Assembly: GCA_964581165.1 (NCBI GenBank)
Contig: CAZOMM010000016.1
Location: forward strand, 1 to 31,413
Direction of reading: 5' to 3'
Source: CAZPAN01 sp964581165
GTDB taxonomy: Bacteria > Actinomycetota > Coriobacteriia > Coriobacteriales > CADBOM01
DNA: 31,413 bases
Position numbers and translations under genes: made by a program. A model generated the notes under the pieces. That model ran no database searches. It worked only from the letters and a program-made list of their open reading frames with translations, and had not been told where the DNA came from. Positions 16,283-23,340 of the stretch are shown piece by piece. Position 1 is the stretch's first letter. The number at the start of each line of letters is the position of its first letter.

Positions 16283-17479
16283 CTAATCCTGATGAACTCC
16301 ACAGTAATGGCTATCGGGACGAGCATGATTGCGACATCTTGCCCCATCTGGGTCTACATAGGCACAGCGCCTATCTCCGTCGTCTTCTAAATCCTGATCG
16401 TCAACCATAAGCATCTCTGGTGCCATGTCTTCTACCATCGATGCACTCTTAATATCTATATGCCAGCCAGTAAGTCTAGCTGCCAGTCTGGCATTTTGTC
16501 CCTCTTTACCAATAGCCAACGATAGCTGGTCGTCTGGAACTACAACTGTTGCGTATCGTGTTTTTTCGTCAATAGTAACGCTTGAGACCTTTGCTGGAGA
16601 AAGTGCGTTTGCAACATATACATCAGGTTCTTCGCTCCAGGCGATGATGTCAATTCTTTCGTTGTGCAGCTCTTCTACAACCATCCTCACACGCGACCCC
16701 TTAGGACCAACACAGGCCCCCACCGGATCTAGATTGCCCTCTCTAGATCTAACGGCAACTTTGGAGCGTGCACCTGGCTCGCGAGCGATTGTCTTAATCT
16801 CAACTATTCCCTCATAAATCTCGGGAACTTCCATCTCAAAAAGTCTGCGAATAAAATCGGGATGGGTCCTAGATACCACGATCAAAGGCCTTGAGTTGCG
16901 GTTTTTTGGATTCATTTCCATTTCAGAAGAATCGCGCACATCGATGATGATGGCCTTTAGTCTTTGGTTGTGGCGATAACGTTCAGTTGCAGGCTTTTCA
17001 TTAAGCTCACCGGGATTTCGATCTGTATCAAAATGAGGAAGCTCAGCCTCAACGCCTTCTCTAATCTTGATGATCGTAAAATCGGGAGTGACTTGCAAAA
17101 CCTGTCCACTAATTAGCTCTCCGATTCTATCTACAAACTCGTCATAAAGCGCATGTCTCTCGTGATCTCGAAGGATCTCACCCAGATACTTCTTAACATT
17201 TAGAGCAGCAATGCGGCTTACATCGTTAGGAGTTACATCGCGCTCTTCAAACTCAGAATACTCACCGGTTTCTTCGTCGGGATCACCAACCGGAACAAGT
17301 TCAAAAACGTAAATTTTGCCGCTACTTCTATCTATAGTGACCCTAGCGTCGTATTCCAAATTCAAGATTGTTTTGTAACTTCTAGACAAAGACTGCTCAA
17401 GTCTTTCGAGGAGATAAATTTCGTCTATCTTTTTCTCTGTTGCTAATGCCGCTAGAGCTTCCATTAATTCGGATGCCAT
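16283..17479 (-). CDS. nusA: Transcription elongation/termination factor NusA with C-terminal Cys/His tail
   Basis: Binds RNA polymerase and nascent RNA to control pausing, termination and antitermination. The 398-aa product has the N-terminal polymerase-binding domain (1 to about 115), an S1 domain (about 118-200), KH1 with GACVGPKGSRV (254-264) and KH2 with LAIGKEGQNARLAARL (321-336). There are no C-terminal acidic repeat domains, as in many Gram-positive NusA proteins. After KH2 comes an acidic linker and a cysteine/histidine tail (Cys372, Cys382, His385, Cys393, His396) resembling a small zinc-binding motif, which is not part of textbook NusA. ATG 17479 has an AGGAGG ribosome site 8 bases upstream, 18 bp after rimP. 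Confidence 0.96.
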   Translation of the reverse strand: MASELMEALAALATEKKIDEIYLLERLEQSLSRSYKTILNLEYDARVTIDRSSGKIYVFELVPVGDPDEETGEYSEFEERDVTPNDVSRIAALNVKKYLGEILRDHERHALYDEFVDRIGELISGQVLQVTPDFTIIKIREGVEAELPHFDTDRNPGELNEKPATERYRHNQRLKAIIIDVRDSSEMEMNPKNRNSRPLIVVSRTHPDFIRRLFEMEVPEIYEGIVEIKTIAREPGARSKVAVRSREGNLDPVGACVGPKGSRVRMVVEELHNERIDIIAWSEEPDVYVANALSPAKVSSVTIDEKTRYATVVVPDDQLSLAIGKEGQNARLAARLTGWHIDIKSASMVEDMAPEMLMVDDQDLEDDGDRRCAYVDPDGARCRNHARPDSHYCGVHQD

Positions 17480-17497
17480 CTAAATTACCTCCTGCAA

Positions 17498-17965
17498 CTA
17501 CTTAAATTCGATCTTGCCTAGCACTTTGGCTTTTTGGATCGAATCAAGCGCAATACTAAATCTGTCGCCCTCAGACTCCACAATTACCATGTCGTTCTCA
17601 ATTCCAATCAAGGTCCCAGAAAAACGCTTTCTGCCATCAATTGGTTCGGCAGTAATCTTTACCTCTTCGCCAGCAAAGCGTTCAAAATGCTCGCGTGTGC
17701 GTAGAGGCCTATCAATACCTGGCGAGGACACCTCTAACATGTAGTTGCCTTGGATGGGATCCACATAATCAACAATAGGTTCAAGCCAATCTTGCTGGGC
17801 TTGTGAAATATCATCAAGATCGATTCCATCCTCTTTATCAATGTAGATGCGCAGTATCGGCGATTTGGAGCTACCGAGAATCTCTGCATCCACAATTTCA
17901 AAACCATGCTTAGCAGCCGCAGGCTCTAAGGCCAAAATAAGCTCTTCAAGATTTTTAGTTTTCAT
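17498..17965 (-). CDS. rimP: Ribosome maturation factor RimP
   Basis: Assists 30S assembly. From ATG 17965 the product has 155 aa, the normal family size. The N-terminal domain carries GFEIVDAEILGSSKSPILRIYID. The central family signature LEVSSPGIDRPL is followed by a C-terminal SH3-like domain (KRFSGTLIGIENDMVIVESEG). The open frame extends to 18049, but the extra 28 codons read through a hairpin and T-tract, whereas AAGGAGG lies 8 bases before ATG 17965. First gene of the rimP-nusA-ylxR-infB-rbfA operon. Confidence 0.95.
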   Translation of the reverse strand: MKTKNLEELILALEPAAAKHGFEIVDAEILGSSKSPILRIYIDKEDGIDLDDISQAQQDWLEPIVDYVDPIQGNYMLEVSSPGIDRPLRTREHFERFAGEEVKITAEPIDGRKRFSGTLIGIENDMVIVESEGDRFSIALDSIQKAKVLGKIEFK

Positions 17966-17973
17966 CCAATCCG

Positions 17974-17980
17974 CCTCCTT
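17974..17980 (-). promoter_or_regulatory. Ribosome binding site that sets the rimP start
   Basis: AAGGAGG on the minus strand with an 8-base spacer to ATG 17965. It supports the 155-aa product over the longer open frame. Confidence 0.8.
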
Positions 17981-18013
17981 CCTAACATCTGCAATGCCAG
18001 ACAGTTCTAAGTC

Positions 18014-18044
18014 GAATAAAAAAAGCGGGCCACAACCCACTTTT
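18014..18044 (-). terminator. Factor-independent terminator or attenuator upstream of rimP
   Basis: On the minus strand, AAAAGTGGG and CCCGCTTTT form a 9-bp stem (one G-U pair) around a 6-base loop, followed by a run of T. It lies about 200 bp after the DUF177 gene and about 50 bp before rimP. It most simply ends transcripts of the recG-coaD block, or attenuates entry into the nusA operon. On the plus strand the stem has a C-A mismatch, so the minus direction is favoured. Confidence 0.7.
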
Positions 18045-18220
18045 AACAAAAAAGCTAACTTACACTAAAGACGACAAACCGTCTGAAATTTTGCGCCACA
18101 ACAACGCAAGCAGGCCACAAGTCAATGCAGCCAAGTATCGTTATGCTATCAGGTTTGACTAATCCAAGCTAGCTATATGTACTTTATTGCCTTGCAGCGG
18201 TGGAAATATGCTTCCGCTTG

Positions 18221-18240
18221 ATTTGGTTTGATTTGGTTTG
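18221..18240. repeat. 10-bp tandem duplication after the DUF177 gene
   Basis: ATTTGGTTTG occurs twice in direct tandem, just past the DUF177 stop codon. The rest of the 18045-18247 gap shows no gene; specifically, no ribosomal protein L32 reading frame. Confidence 0.6.
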
Positions 18241-18247
18241 ATTGTGC

Positions 18248-18856
18248 TTAATCAGCAAAGAAATCCTTAAGAACAGCGAATGGGCTAAACTCATCCAAAA
18301 GTTCTGAGCAGTGGCAGTCGTGCTCGTTGAGATTGCTGCCACAACGAGGGCAAAGCCCTTGGCAGTCGTCCTTGCACAAAAAGATCATCGGTATCTCAAC
18401 TAAGACCGATGACAAAATCGCATCTGACAAATCGATAATGCCATCCTCTGGCAAAAAATCATACTCGTCCTCTTCGAGGCCTTCTAAATCTGAATTTTCA
18501 GAAAGTGCGTAGTAAGCCTCAAGTTGTGTTTCGATATCGATTGAGGCCTTGTTAAGACAACGTGAACAAGTTCCATCGATTTTGGCAGACGCTTTGCCTG
18601 TAAGAATAATTGCATCTCCAACATTAGACAGAGTTGCAAAAAACTCAATATCTTGAGGTAGGTGATATTCGATCTCTCCCAGCAAAACAGAAGTCGAAGC
18701 CAGCTTGCCCGACACACTTTCGGCCATGCCTGCGCTCATAAGAATTGCTGAGCTATCAAAGCGATAAGCCGAAGGATCGGTTGATAATTCAGCAAAGGAT
18801 TCGGAGCTTATCTCCTGAACTTCGGAAACACTGTTTTGATCTGCACTACTTGGCAT
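18248..18856 (-). CDS. DUF177 (YceD-like) protein
   Basis: A 202-aa member of the DUF177/YceD family, linked in various bacteria to 23S rRNA and L32 metabolism. Seen here: a central GTCSRCLNKA cysteine pair, the acidic EEDEYDFLPEDGIIDLSDAI segment and the C-terminal CQGLCPRCGSNLNEHDCHC cluster, all typical of the long form. The N-terminal 30 residues are Ser/Glu-rich. ATG 18856 has GAGGT about 6 bases upstream, and the gene follows the sepIVA-like gene by 15 bp. In most genomes rpmF lies directly downstream; it is absent here. Confidence 0.88.
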   Translation of the reverse strand: MPSSADQNSVSEVQEISSESFAELSTDPSAYRFDSSAILMSAGMAESVSGKLASTSVLLGEIEYHLPQDIEFFATLSNVGDAIILTGKASAKIDGTCSRCLNKASIDIETQLEAYYALSENSDLEGLEEDEYDFLPEDGIIDLSDAILSSVLVEIPMIFLCKDDCQGLCPRCGSNLNEHDCHCSELLDEFSPFAVLKDFFAD

Positions 18857-18871
18857 CTACTACCTCAAGGT

Positions 18872-19336
18872 CTAACGGGTAGAGCGATTGTTAAGACGCT
18901 CCCTGCAGCGATGGACATTTTCGCCCAGAGACTCCAAGGTCTGCTCAATATGCGAGAAAACATTGTCAGCATAGTCCTCGGCTCCTGCTCGAGTGGAGCG
19001 CTCAAGCTCACGAGCATCCGCAAGAATATTTTCGGCCTGCTGCTGAGCAATGCGAACAATTTCCTGCTCGCTTGCAACTGTTAGAGCACGGTTGCGAGCA
19101 TCCTCGAGAATGCGATTGCACTCGGCTTCGGTATCCTCTAACAAGCCTTGGCGCTCACGCACAATCTGTCTTGCCTGCGAAAACTCAACCGGAAAGGCAT
19201 CGCGAATGTCGTTGATTATGTCCATTGCAGGCCCTATCTCGACCTGCCTTTTGAGGCTATTGCCTAAAACAGGTTTGCTATCTTCCAAAAAATCTGCCAG
19301 CTCATCAAGTAATGCAAGGACGCCGGTCTCATCCAT
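18872..19336 (-). CDS. SepIVA-like DivIVA-family coiled-coil protein
   Basis: A protein of about 154 aa, predominantly helical: an N-terminal helix (VLALLDELADFLEDS), a short turn, then a long coiled coil (about 45-150) rich in Glu, Arg, Gln and Ala. Its layout and its position directly before a DUF177 gene match the mycobacterial SepIVA (Rv2927c) neighbourhood, a septum-associated DivIVA-domain protein; distant homologues are often labelled as ATP-synthase-b-like. Function here is inferred from context and shape. The frame begins at TTG 19342, but AAGGGA sits 8 bases before ATG 19336, which is preferred. Confidence 0.72.
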   Translation of the reverse strand: MDETGVLALLDELADFLEDSKPVLGNSLKRQVEIGPAMDIINDIRDAFPVEFSQARQIVRERQGLLEDTEAECNRILEDARNRALTVASEQEIVRIAQQQAENILADARELERSTRAGAEDYADNVFSHIEQTLESLGENVHRCRERLNNRSTR

Positions 19337-19453
19337 TTTCAAATCCCTTCAAATCAAAAAACTGCATATAGTTTTGCAAATTGTTTGCTAATTATGTTTA
19401 GAGGTTTAGCTGTTTAGAACTTCAGCTAATGTTCAATTCTAGCGCAATTAATA

Positions 19454-20011
19454 CTATTTATAGGTGCATCCCGTCATCTGAGCCAGAGCACGGCCTACAT
19501 TTTCGGATACAAGACCTTTAACGTTTGCCTTAAGAAAGGCCAATTCGCGCACTATCGACGAAGATAAAAACATATTCTCGGGAGTTGACATTATAAATAC
19601 CGTTTCGAGCTCAGGATCAAGCTTATAGTTAAGAGCCGACATCTGAAACTCTGCCTCAAAGTCGGTAATAGCCCTAAGCCCCTTAACAACAACCCTAACG
19701 TCATTTTCTGCCGCGAAGTCAACTAGCATATTGATAAAGGGTTTTACCTCGACATTGGGAACATCCGCTAGAGCTTCTGTAGCAAGCTCAACGCGCTGTT
19801 CAAGGCTAAAAATTGGGCCAGCATTTCCCTTGCGAGACGACTCAGCCACAGCAACTATGACATGTCCAAAGAGTTTAGAAGCTCTCTTAATAACTTCGAT
19901 ATGCCCTACTGTGATGGGATCAAAAGTGCCGGGCACCATAGCTCTTCCACTAGACCTATTTGTGGCCTTGTTACTATCCGTGGCCTTGTTGGCTTCTATG
20001 GAATCTGACAT
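19454..20011 (-). CDS. coaD: Phosphopantetheine adenylyltransferase
   Basis: Catalyses the penultimate step of coenzyme A synthesis (4'-phosphopantetheine plus ATP to dephospho-CoA). The conserved fold begins at MVPGTFDPITVGH (TVGH at residues 34-37, the T/HxGH nucleotidyl-transfer motif). VVVKGLRAITDFEAEFQM and the C-terminal SSSIVREL follow. From ATG 20011 it has 185 aa; residues 1-24 are a polar extension with a duplicated NKAT unit. The internal ATG at 19939 would give 161 aa, the usual size, with a GGAAG site 5 bases upstream. A GGGGGT site 6 bases before 20011 makes the long form possible too. The catalytic part is complete either way. Confidence 0.95.
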   Translation of the reverse strand: MSDSIEANKATDSNKATNRSSGRAMVPGTFDPITVGHIEVIKRASKLFGHVIVAVAESSRKGNAGPIFSLEQRVELATEALADVPNVEVKPFINMLVDFAAENDVRVVVKGLRAITDFEAEFQMSALNYKLDPELETVFIMSTPENMFLSSSIVRELAFLKANVKGLVSENVGRALAQMTGCTYK

Positions 20012-20325
20012 CGTCTACCCCCAATCTCGATGCGTTGACTACTCTATGTTAAACCATGTCGATACGATTCATAGATAGGTGAGCAGAAGTCGCGCTGGAG
20101 TCAGACAGTCCTCACTCGCATTCTTTGCTCTACAAAATAGGGCTATAGGCCACAAAACATGCTTTTTGTCTGTGTAAAACTGGTTTCAGAAAGATTTGTC
20201 CTAGTTTGTTTAGCTCGCTGCAGAACTCGCCAGCATCGACATTCTGCACACTCTTTTAAGGGAAACCGTTGTTGTTGAGTGCTTCTAACTCGTCTATGTT
20301 AGCGGTGGTTTAACATGATGTTTGG
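20012..20325. other. 314-bp intergenic region between rsmD and coaD
   Basis: No gene seen. ATGTTAAACC at 20046-20055 and its reverse complement GGTTTAACAT at 20307-20316 bracket the region, and ATGTTA (20296-20301) can also pair with TAACAT (20311-20316). No T-tract terminator or clear -35/-10 pair was found. coaD probably has its own promoter here, as the gap is much larger than others in this block. Confidence 0.5.
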
Positions 20326-20955
20326 CTACAGCACTTTGAAGTATACAACCTGCGTAGTGCCATACGACTTGACCCCAACAAGCTCAAATGCTCCCAAAAG
20401 CCTATCGGCCATTTCTTGCACATCCCCAGGAATCTGCTTTTTCTCTTTGGCTGAGCGTTTTTTGTGCCTTGCACAAGCCGCCGACCTCTCATAAACAACT
20501 AGGGCATCTGGATGCAGAGAACCGCTGTCCCGCATGTTTAAAAGGATCTGAGAGATTTTCTGCCATTTTTCGGCATATGGGGGATCCAAAAAAACAATAT
20601 CAAAGGGAGATCCAAACAGATCCTTAGTTTGCAAAGTAAAGGCATCGGCCTTGATGACCTTTGTGCTTACTGTAGATAAAGGAAGACTTGCAAGATTTGA
20701 CTCGATAGTACGCACAGACTTGGGGTCGGAGTCTACAAAGGTACAGCTGACTGCTCCTCTAGAAAGGGCCTCGATGCCTACAGCCCCACTGCCGGCAAAA
20801 AGATCCAAAACAGAAGCGCCCGTAAAACCCTCATCCTTATTAGAGAAAACGGAGCTGGCAATTGCCTCTCTGACTCTATCGGCTGTGGGCCTAGTACCAT
20901 CTCCCGGAACTGGATTTACAGACCTGCCTTTAAAATCGCCTGCAACTATCCTCAC
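20326..20955 (-). CDS. rsmD: 16S rRNA (guanine-966-N2) methyltransferase
   Basis: S-adenosylmethionine-dependent methylation of G966 in 16S rRNA. In the 209-aa product the N-terminal family motif MRIVAGDFKGR and TRPTADRVREAI are present. The SAM-binding loop is LDLFAGSGAVGIEALSRGA (50-68) and the catalytic motif is DPPY (124-127). A basic insertion near 158-168 (RHKKRSAKEKKQ) lengthens it slightly. It lies 36 bp after recG, and recG-rsmD-coaD is a widely conserved order. Confidence 0.95.
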   Translation of the reverse strand: MRIVAGDFKGRSVNPVPGDGTRPTADRVREAIASSVFSNKDEGFTGASVLDLFAGSGAVGIEALSRGAVSCTFVDSDPKSVRTIESNLASLPLSTVSTKVIKADAFTLQTKDLFGSPFDIVFLDPPYAEKWQKISQILLNMRDSGSLHPDALVVYERSAACARHKKRSAKEKKQIPGDVQEMADRLLGAFELVGVKSYGTTQVVYFKVL

Positions 20956-20991
20956 TGCTCCTCCTCTCTGGCTGCCTTATTGTCTCTTGAT

Positions 20992-23310
20992 TCAGGATAG
21001 GCCATCAGGATAGGCCAGAAAGATCTCGTGAGCCAATAATCTATGTTCACTAAGGCTTAAATCGGGATCTTGGCGAACAATATCTATCGCATCTTGTCTA
21101 GATGCTTCAATTAAATCAGCATCGGACACAAGGTTCGAAAAGCGCAAACCTGGCATCCCATGCTGACGACTGCCCGAAACATCTCCTTCGTGACGAAGAC
21201 TCAAATCTAACTCAGCTAGGGCAAAACCATCTGAGCTACTTTGCATTGCGTCCATTCGCATTGCAGCTTCTTGGCTACGAGAATCAGCAAGCAAAACGAC
21301 CTTGCCTGGATGCTCGCCCCTTCCAACCCTGCCTCTTAGCTGATGAAGCTGAGATAGTCCAAATCGCTCGGCATCTTCTATAACCATTACCGTGGCATTT
21401 GGCACATCTACACCAACTTCAACCACTGTTGTAGAAACAAGCACATCGATCTCTCCACGCCTAAAACTCTCCATGACCTCTGATTTTTCTTTGGCTGGCA
21501 TCTTTCCGCAAAGAAGCCCAATATTCATGTGTGGGAAAACCTCGCGAGCAAGATATTCAGCCTCGGCACGTGCTGCTTTAAGATTAGACCCTGCTCGCTC
21601 TAGATCTTCCTCGGCAAGAAGCCTAGGAGCTTCTTCGCCCTCTCCAGCATCTCGTAAGCTTTCATCGTTTTTGCCGGCATCGGTGTTGGCATCGGCAGTG
21701 GCAGTGGTAAAGCCCTCAAAACTTTGAGTTCGCGCTGCCTTAGCATTGGTAGATTTGCCTGCAGTATGCTGCTCAGCCCTATCAGTTGTATCCGAATTCT
21801 CATCAGCATTTGCGCTAGCAGAAGATTCACCAACCAAAGGACATATCAAATAAGCCTGATGACCTGCAGCCACACAGGCCCTAATCTCGTCATAGGCAAT
21901 AAAACGGTTGTGCTTTTGCACAACGATGGTTTCTATCTTGCGATTTCCACCCGGACGCTGCCTGATATACGAGGTATCTAGGCTCCCATACATGGTTAGG
22001 GCCAAAGATCGCGGGATGGGAGTTGCGGTCATACATAGATAGTCGTTAGATGTTCCTTTATCTTTTAGGGTCTCGCGCTGAGTAACTCCAAATCGATGCT
22101 GCTCATCGATAATAGCCAGTGTCATATTGTTAAAAACAACATCGTCTTCTAAGACTGCATGGGTGCAAAATAAAACCGTAAGCTGTCCATTTCCCAAGTC
22201 TGCAATGATCTGTTTGCGTTCAGCGGCCGAAGTTGTCGAAGCAAGCAGGGCCCAAGAAATTCCAATCTTGTCAAAAATCGGACCGATTTTTACTGCGTAT
22301 TGTCGAGCCAAAACCTCGGTAGGTGCCATAAGCGCAGCTTGACTGTTGTTATCGGCCACACAGGCTAGGGCAGCCGCTGCAACTGCAGTTTTTCCTGTCC
22401 CCACATCGCCTAAAAGCATCCTGTTCATGCGCTTGTTGGATGCCATATCAGCCAAGATTTCGTCTAGAGATTGCCGCTGATCTTTAGTGAGTGTATAAGG
22501 GATGGATTTTAGATAGGCCGCAAGCATGGAACCATTCGAAAAATGCTCAAAAGCAGGCGCATTTTCTTGCCCAGCACGCTCTAGTGCCCAATGAATTTGT
22601 AGGTAGAGCAGTTCCTCATAAGCAAGCCTATGCTTGGCTTCTGCAGCCTCTTGCATATCTCGCGGAAAGTGCAGTGCGGCAAAAGCAGATTGTCTACTCA
22701 TCAACTTTCGCTGTAAACGCAGTTTTGCAGGAATGGGATCGATCATGCATCTGCAAGTTGCCAAGGCTTCAGAAACATATTTTTGTATCCAAGCAGTGGT
22801 GATGCCTCGTGTTTGTCTATAAACAGGAATAATCCCCGAATCTTGACCTTCGCCCAAAATCATATATCTAGGCGATGCCATCTGCAGATATCCATAGCGA
22901 TGATCAAGAGTTCCTTGCAGGGCTATGGTGTCGCCCTTAGAAATTGAATTAGCAATCCAAGGCTGATTGAACCAGATGACATTAACGAGTCCTGTGTCAT
23001 CAATAACGGATGCCTCAACAATTTTCATGCGCCTGCGCGAAGCCCTTGATTTAACAGCATCAACCTTGCCAACAATTGTGACTGTCTCGCCTATTCTGCA
23101 GAGAGAAATAGAACGCACGTCTGTAAAGTCGACATACCTAATTGGAGGATAAAAAAGCAGGTCTTTTAGCGTATAAATCCCAAGCCGTTCAAGTGCAGAT
23201 TTGCGAGCTTTACTCAAGCCCTTTATCGAATCAATGGGATCCCTCAAAGCCAATGTTGATAAAACCCTATCTGGAGCAGGGCAAACAACATCGGCCTTAG
23301 AATGAGTCAT
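20992..23310 (-). CDS. recG: ATP-dependent DNA helicase RecG with low-complexity insertion
   Basis: Superfamily 2 helicase that remodels stalled forks and branched DNA. The 772-aa product has the N-terminal wedge (OB) domain (about 55-150), Walker A GDVGTGKT (301-308), DEQH box (402-405), motif III TATPIPR, and the C-terminal motifs STTVVEVGVDVPNA and QLRGRVGRG (657-665). Typical RecG proteins are near 680-700 aa. The excess lies at residues 496-565, a polar Ala/Asp/Asn/Thr/Glu segment with ATADANTDAG-like repeats. It sits in the second helicase domain, just after ICPLVGES and before the AEYLAREVFP helix. All helicase motifs are intact. ATG 23310, 30 bp after the DAK-domain gene. Confidence 0.96.
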   Translation of the reverse strand: MTHSKADVVCPAPDRVLSTLALRDPIDSIKGLSKARKSALERLGIYTLKDLLFYPPIRYVDFTDVRSISLCRIGETVTIVGKVDAVKSRASRRRMKIVEASVIDDTGLVNVIWFNQPWIANSISKGDTIALQGTLDHRYGYLQMASPRYMILGEGQDSGIIPVYRQTRGITTAWIQKYVSEALATCRCMIDPIPAKLRLQRKLMSRQSAFAALHFPRDMQEAAEAKHRLAYEELLYLQIHWALERAGQENAPAFEHFSNGSMLAAYLKSIPYTLTKDQRQSLDEILADMASNKRMNRMLLGDVGTGKTAVAAAALACVADNNSQAALMAPTEVLARQYAVKIGPIFDKIGISWALLASTTSAAERKQIIADLGNGQLTVLFCTHAVLEDDVVFNNMTLAIIDEQHRFGVTQRETLKDKGTSNDYLCMTATPIPRSLALTMYGSLDTSYIRQRPGGNRKIETIVVQKHNRFIAYDEIRACVAAGHQAYLICPLVGESSASANADENSDTTDRAEQHTAGKSTNAKAARTQSFEGFTTATADANTDAGKNDESLRDAGEGEEAPRLLAEEDLERAGSNLKAARAEAEYLAREVFPHMNIGLLCGKMPAKEKSEVMESFRRGEIDVLVSTTVVEVGVDVPNATVMVIEDAERFGLSQLHQLRGRVGRGEHPGKVVLLADSRSQEAAMRMDAMQSSSDGFALAELDLSLRHEGDVSGSRQHGMPGLRFSNLVSDADLIEASRQDAIDIVRQDPDLSLSEHRLLAHEIFLAYPDGLS

Positions 23311-23340
23311 CGAGTGTTAACTCCTACTACTCCGCTTTTG

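Noticed and set aside
17966..18049. 28-codon N-terminal extension of rimP
   Set aside because: Reads through a terminator-like hairpin; AAGGAGG is correctly placed for ATG 17965 and gives the usual family length.
18045..18247. Ribosomal protein L32 (rpmF) expected after DUF177
   Set aside because: No frame with L32 features on either strand.
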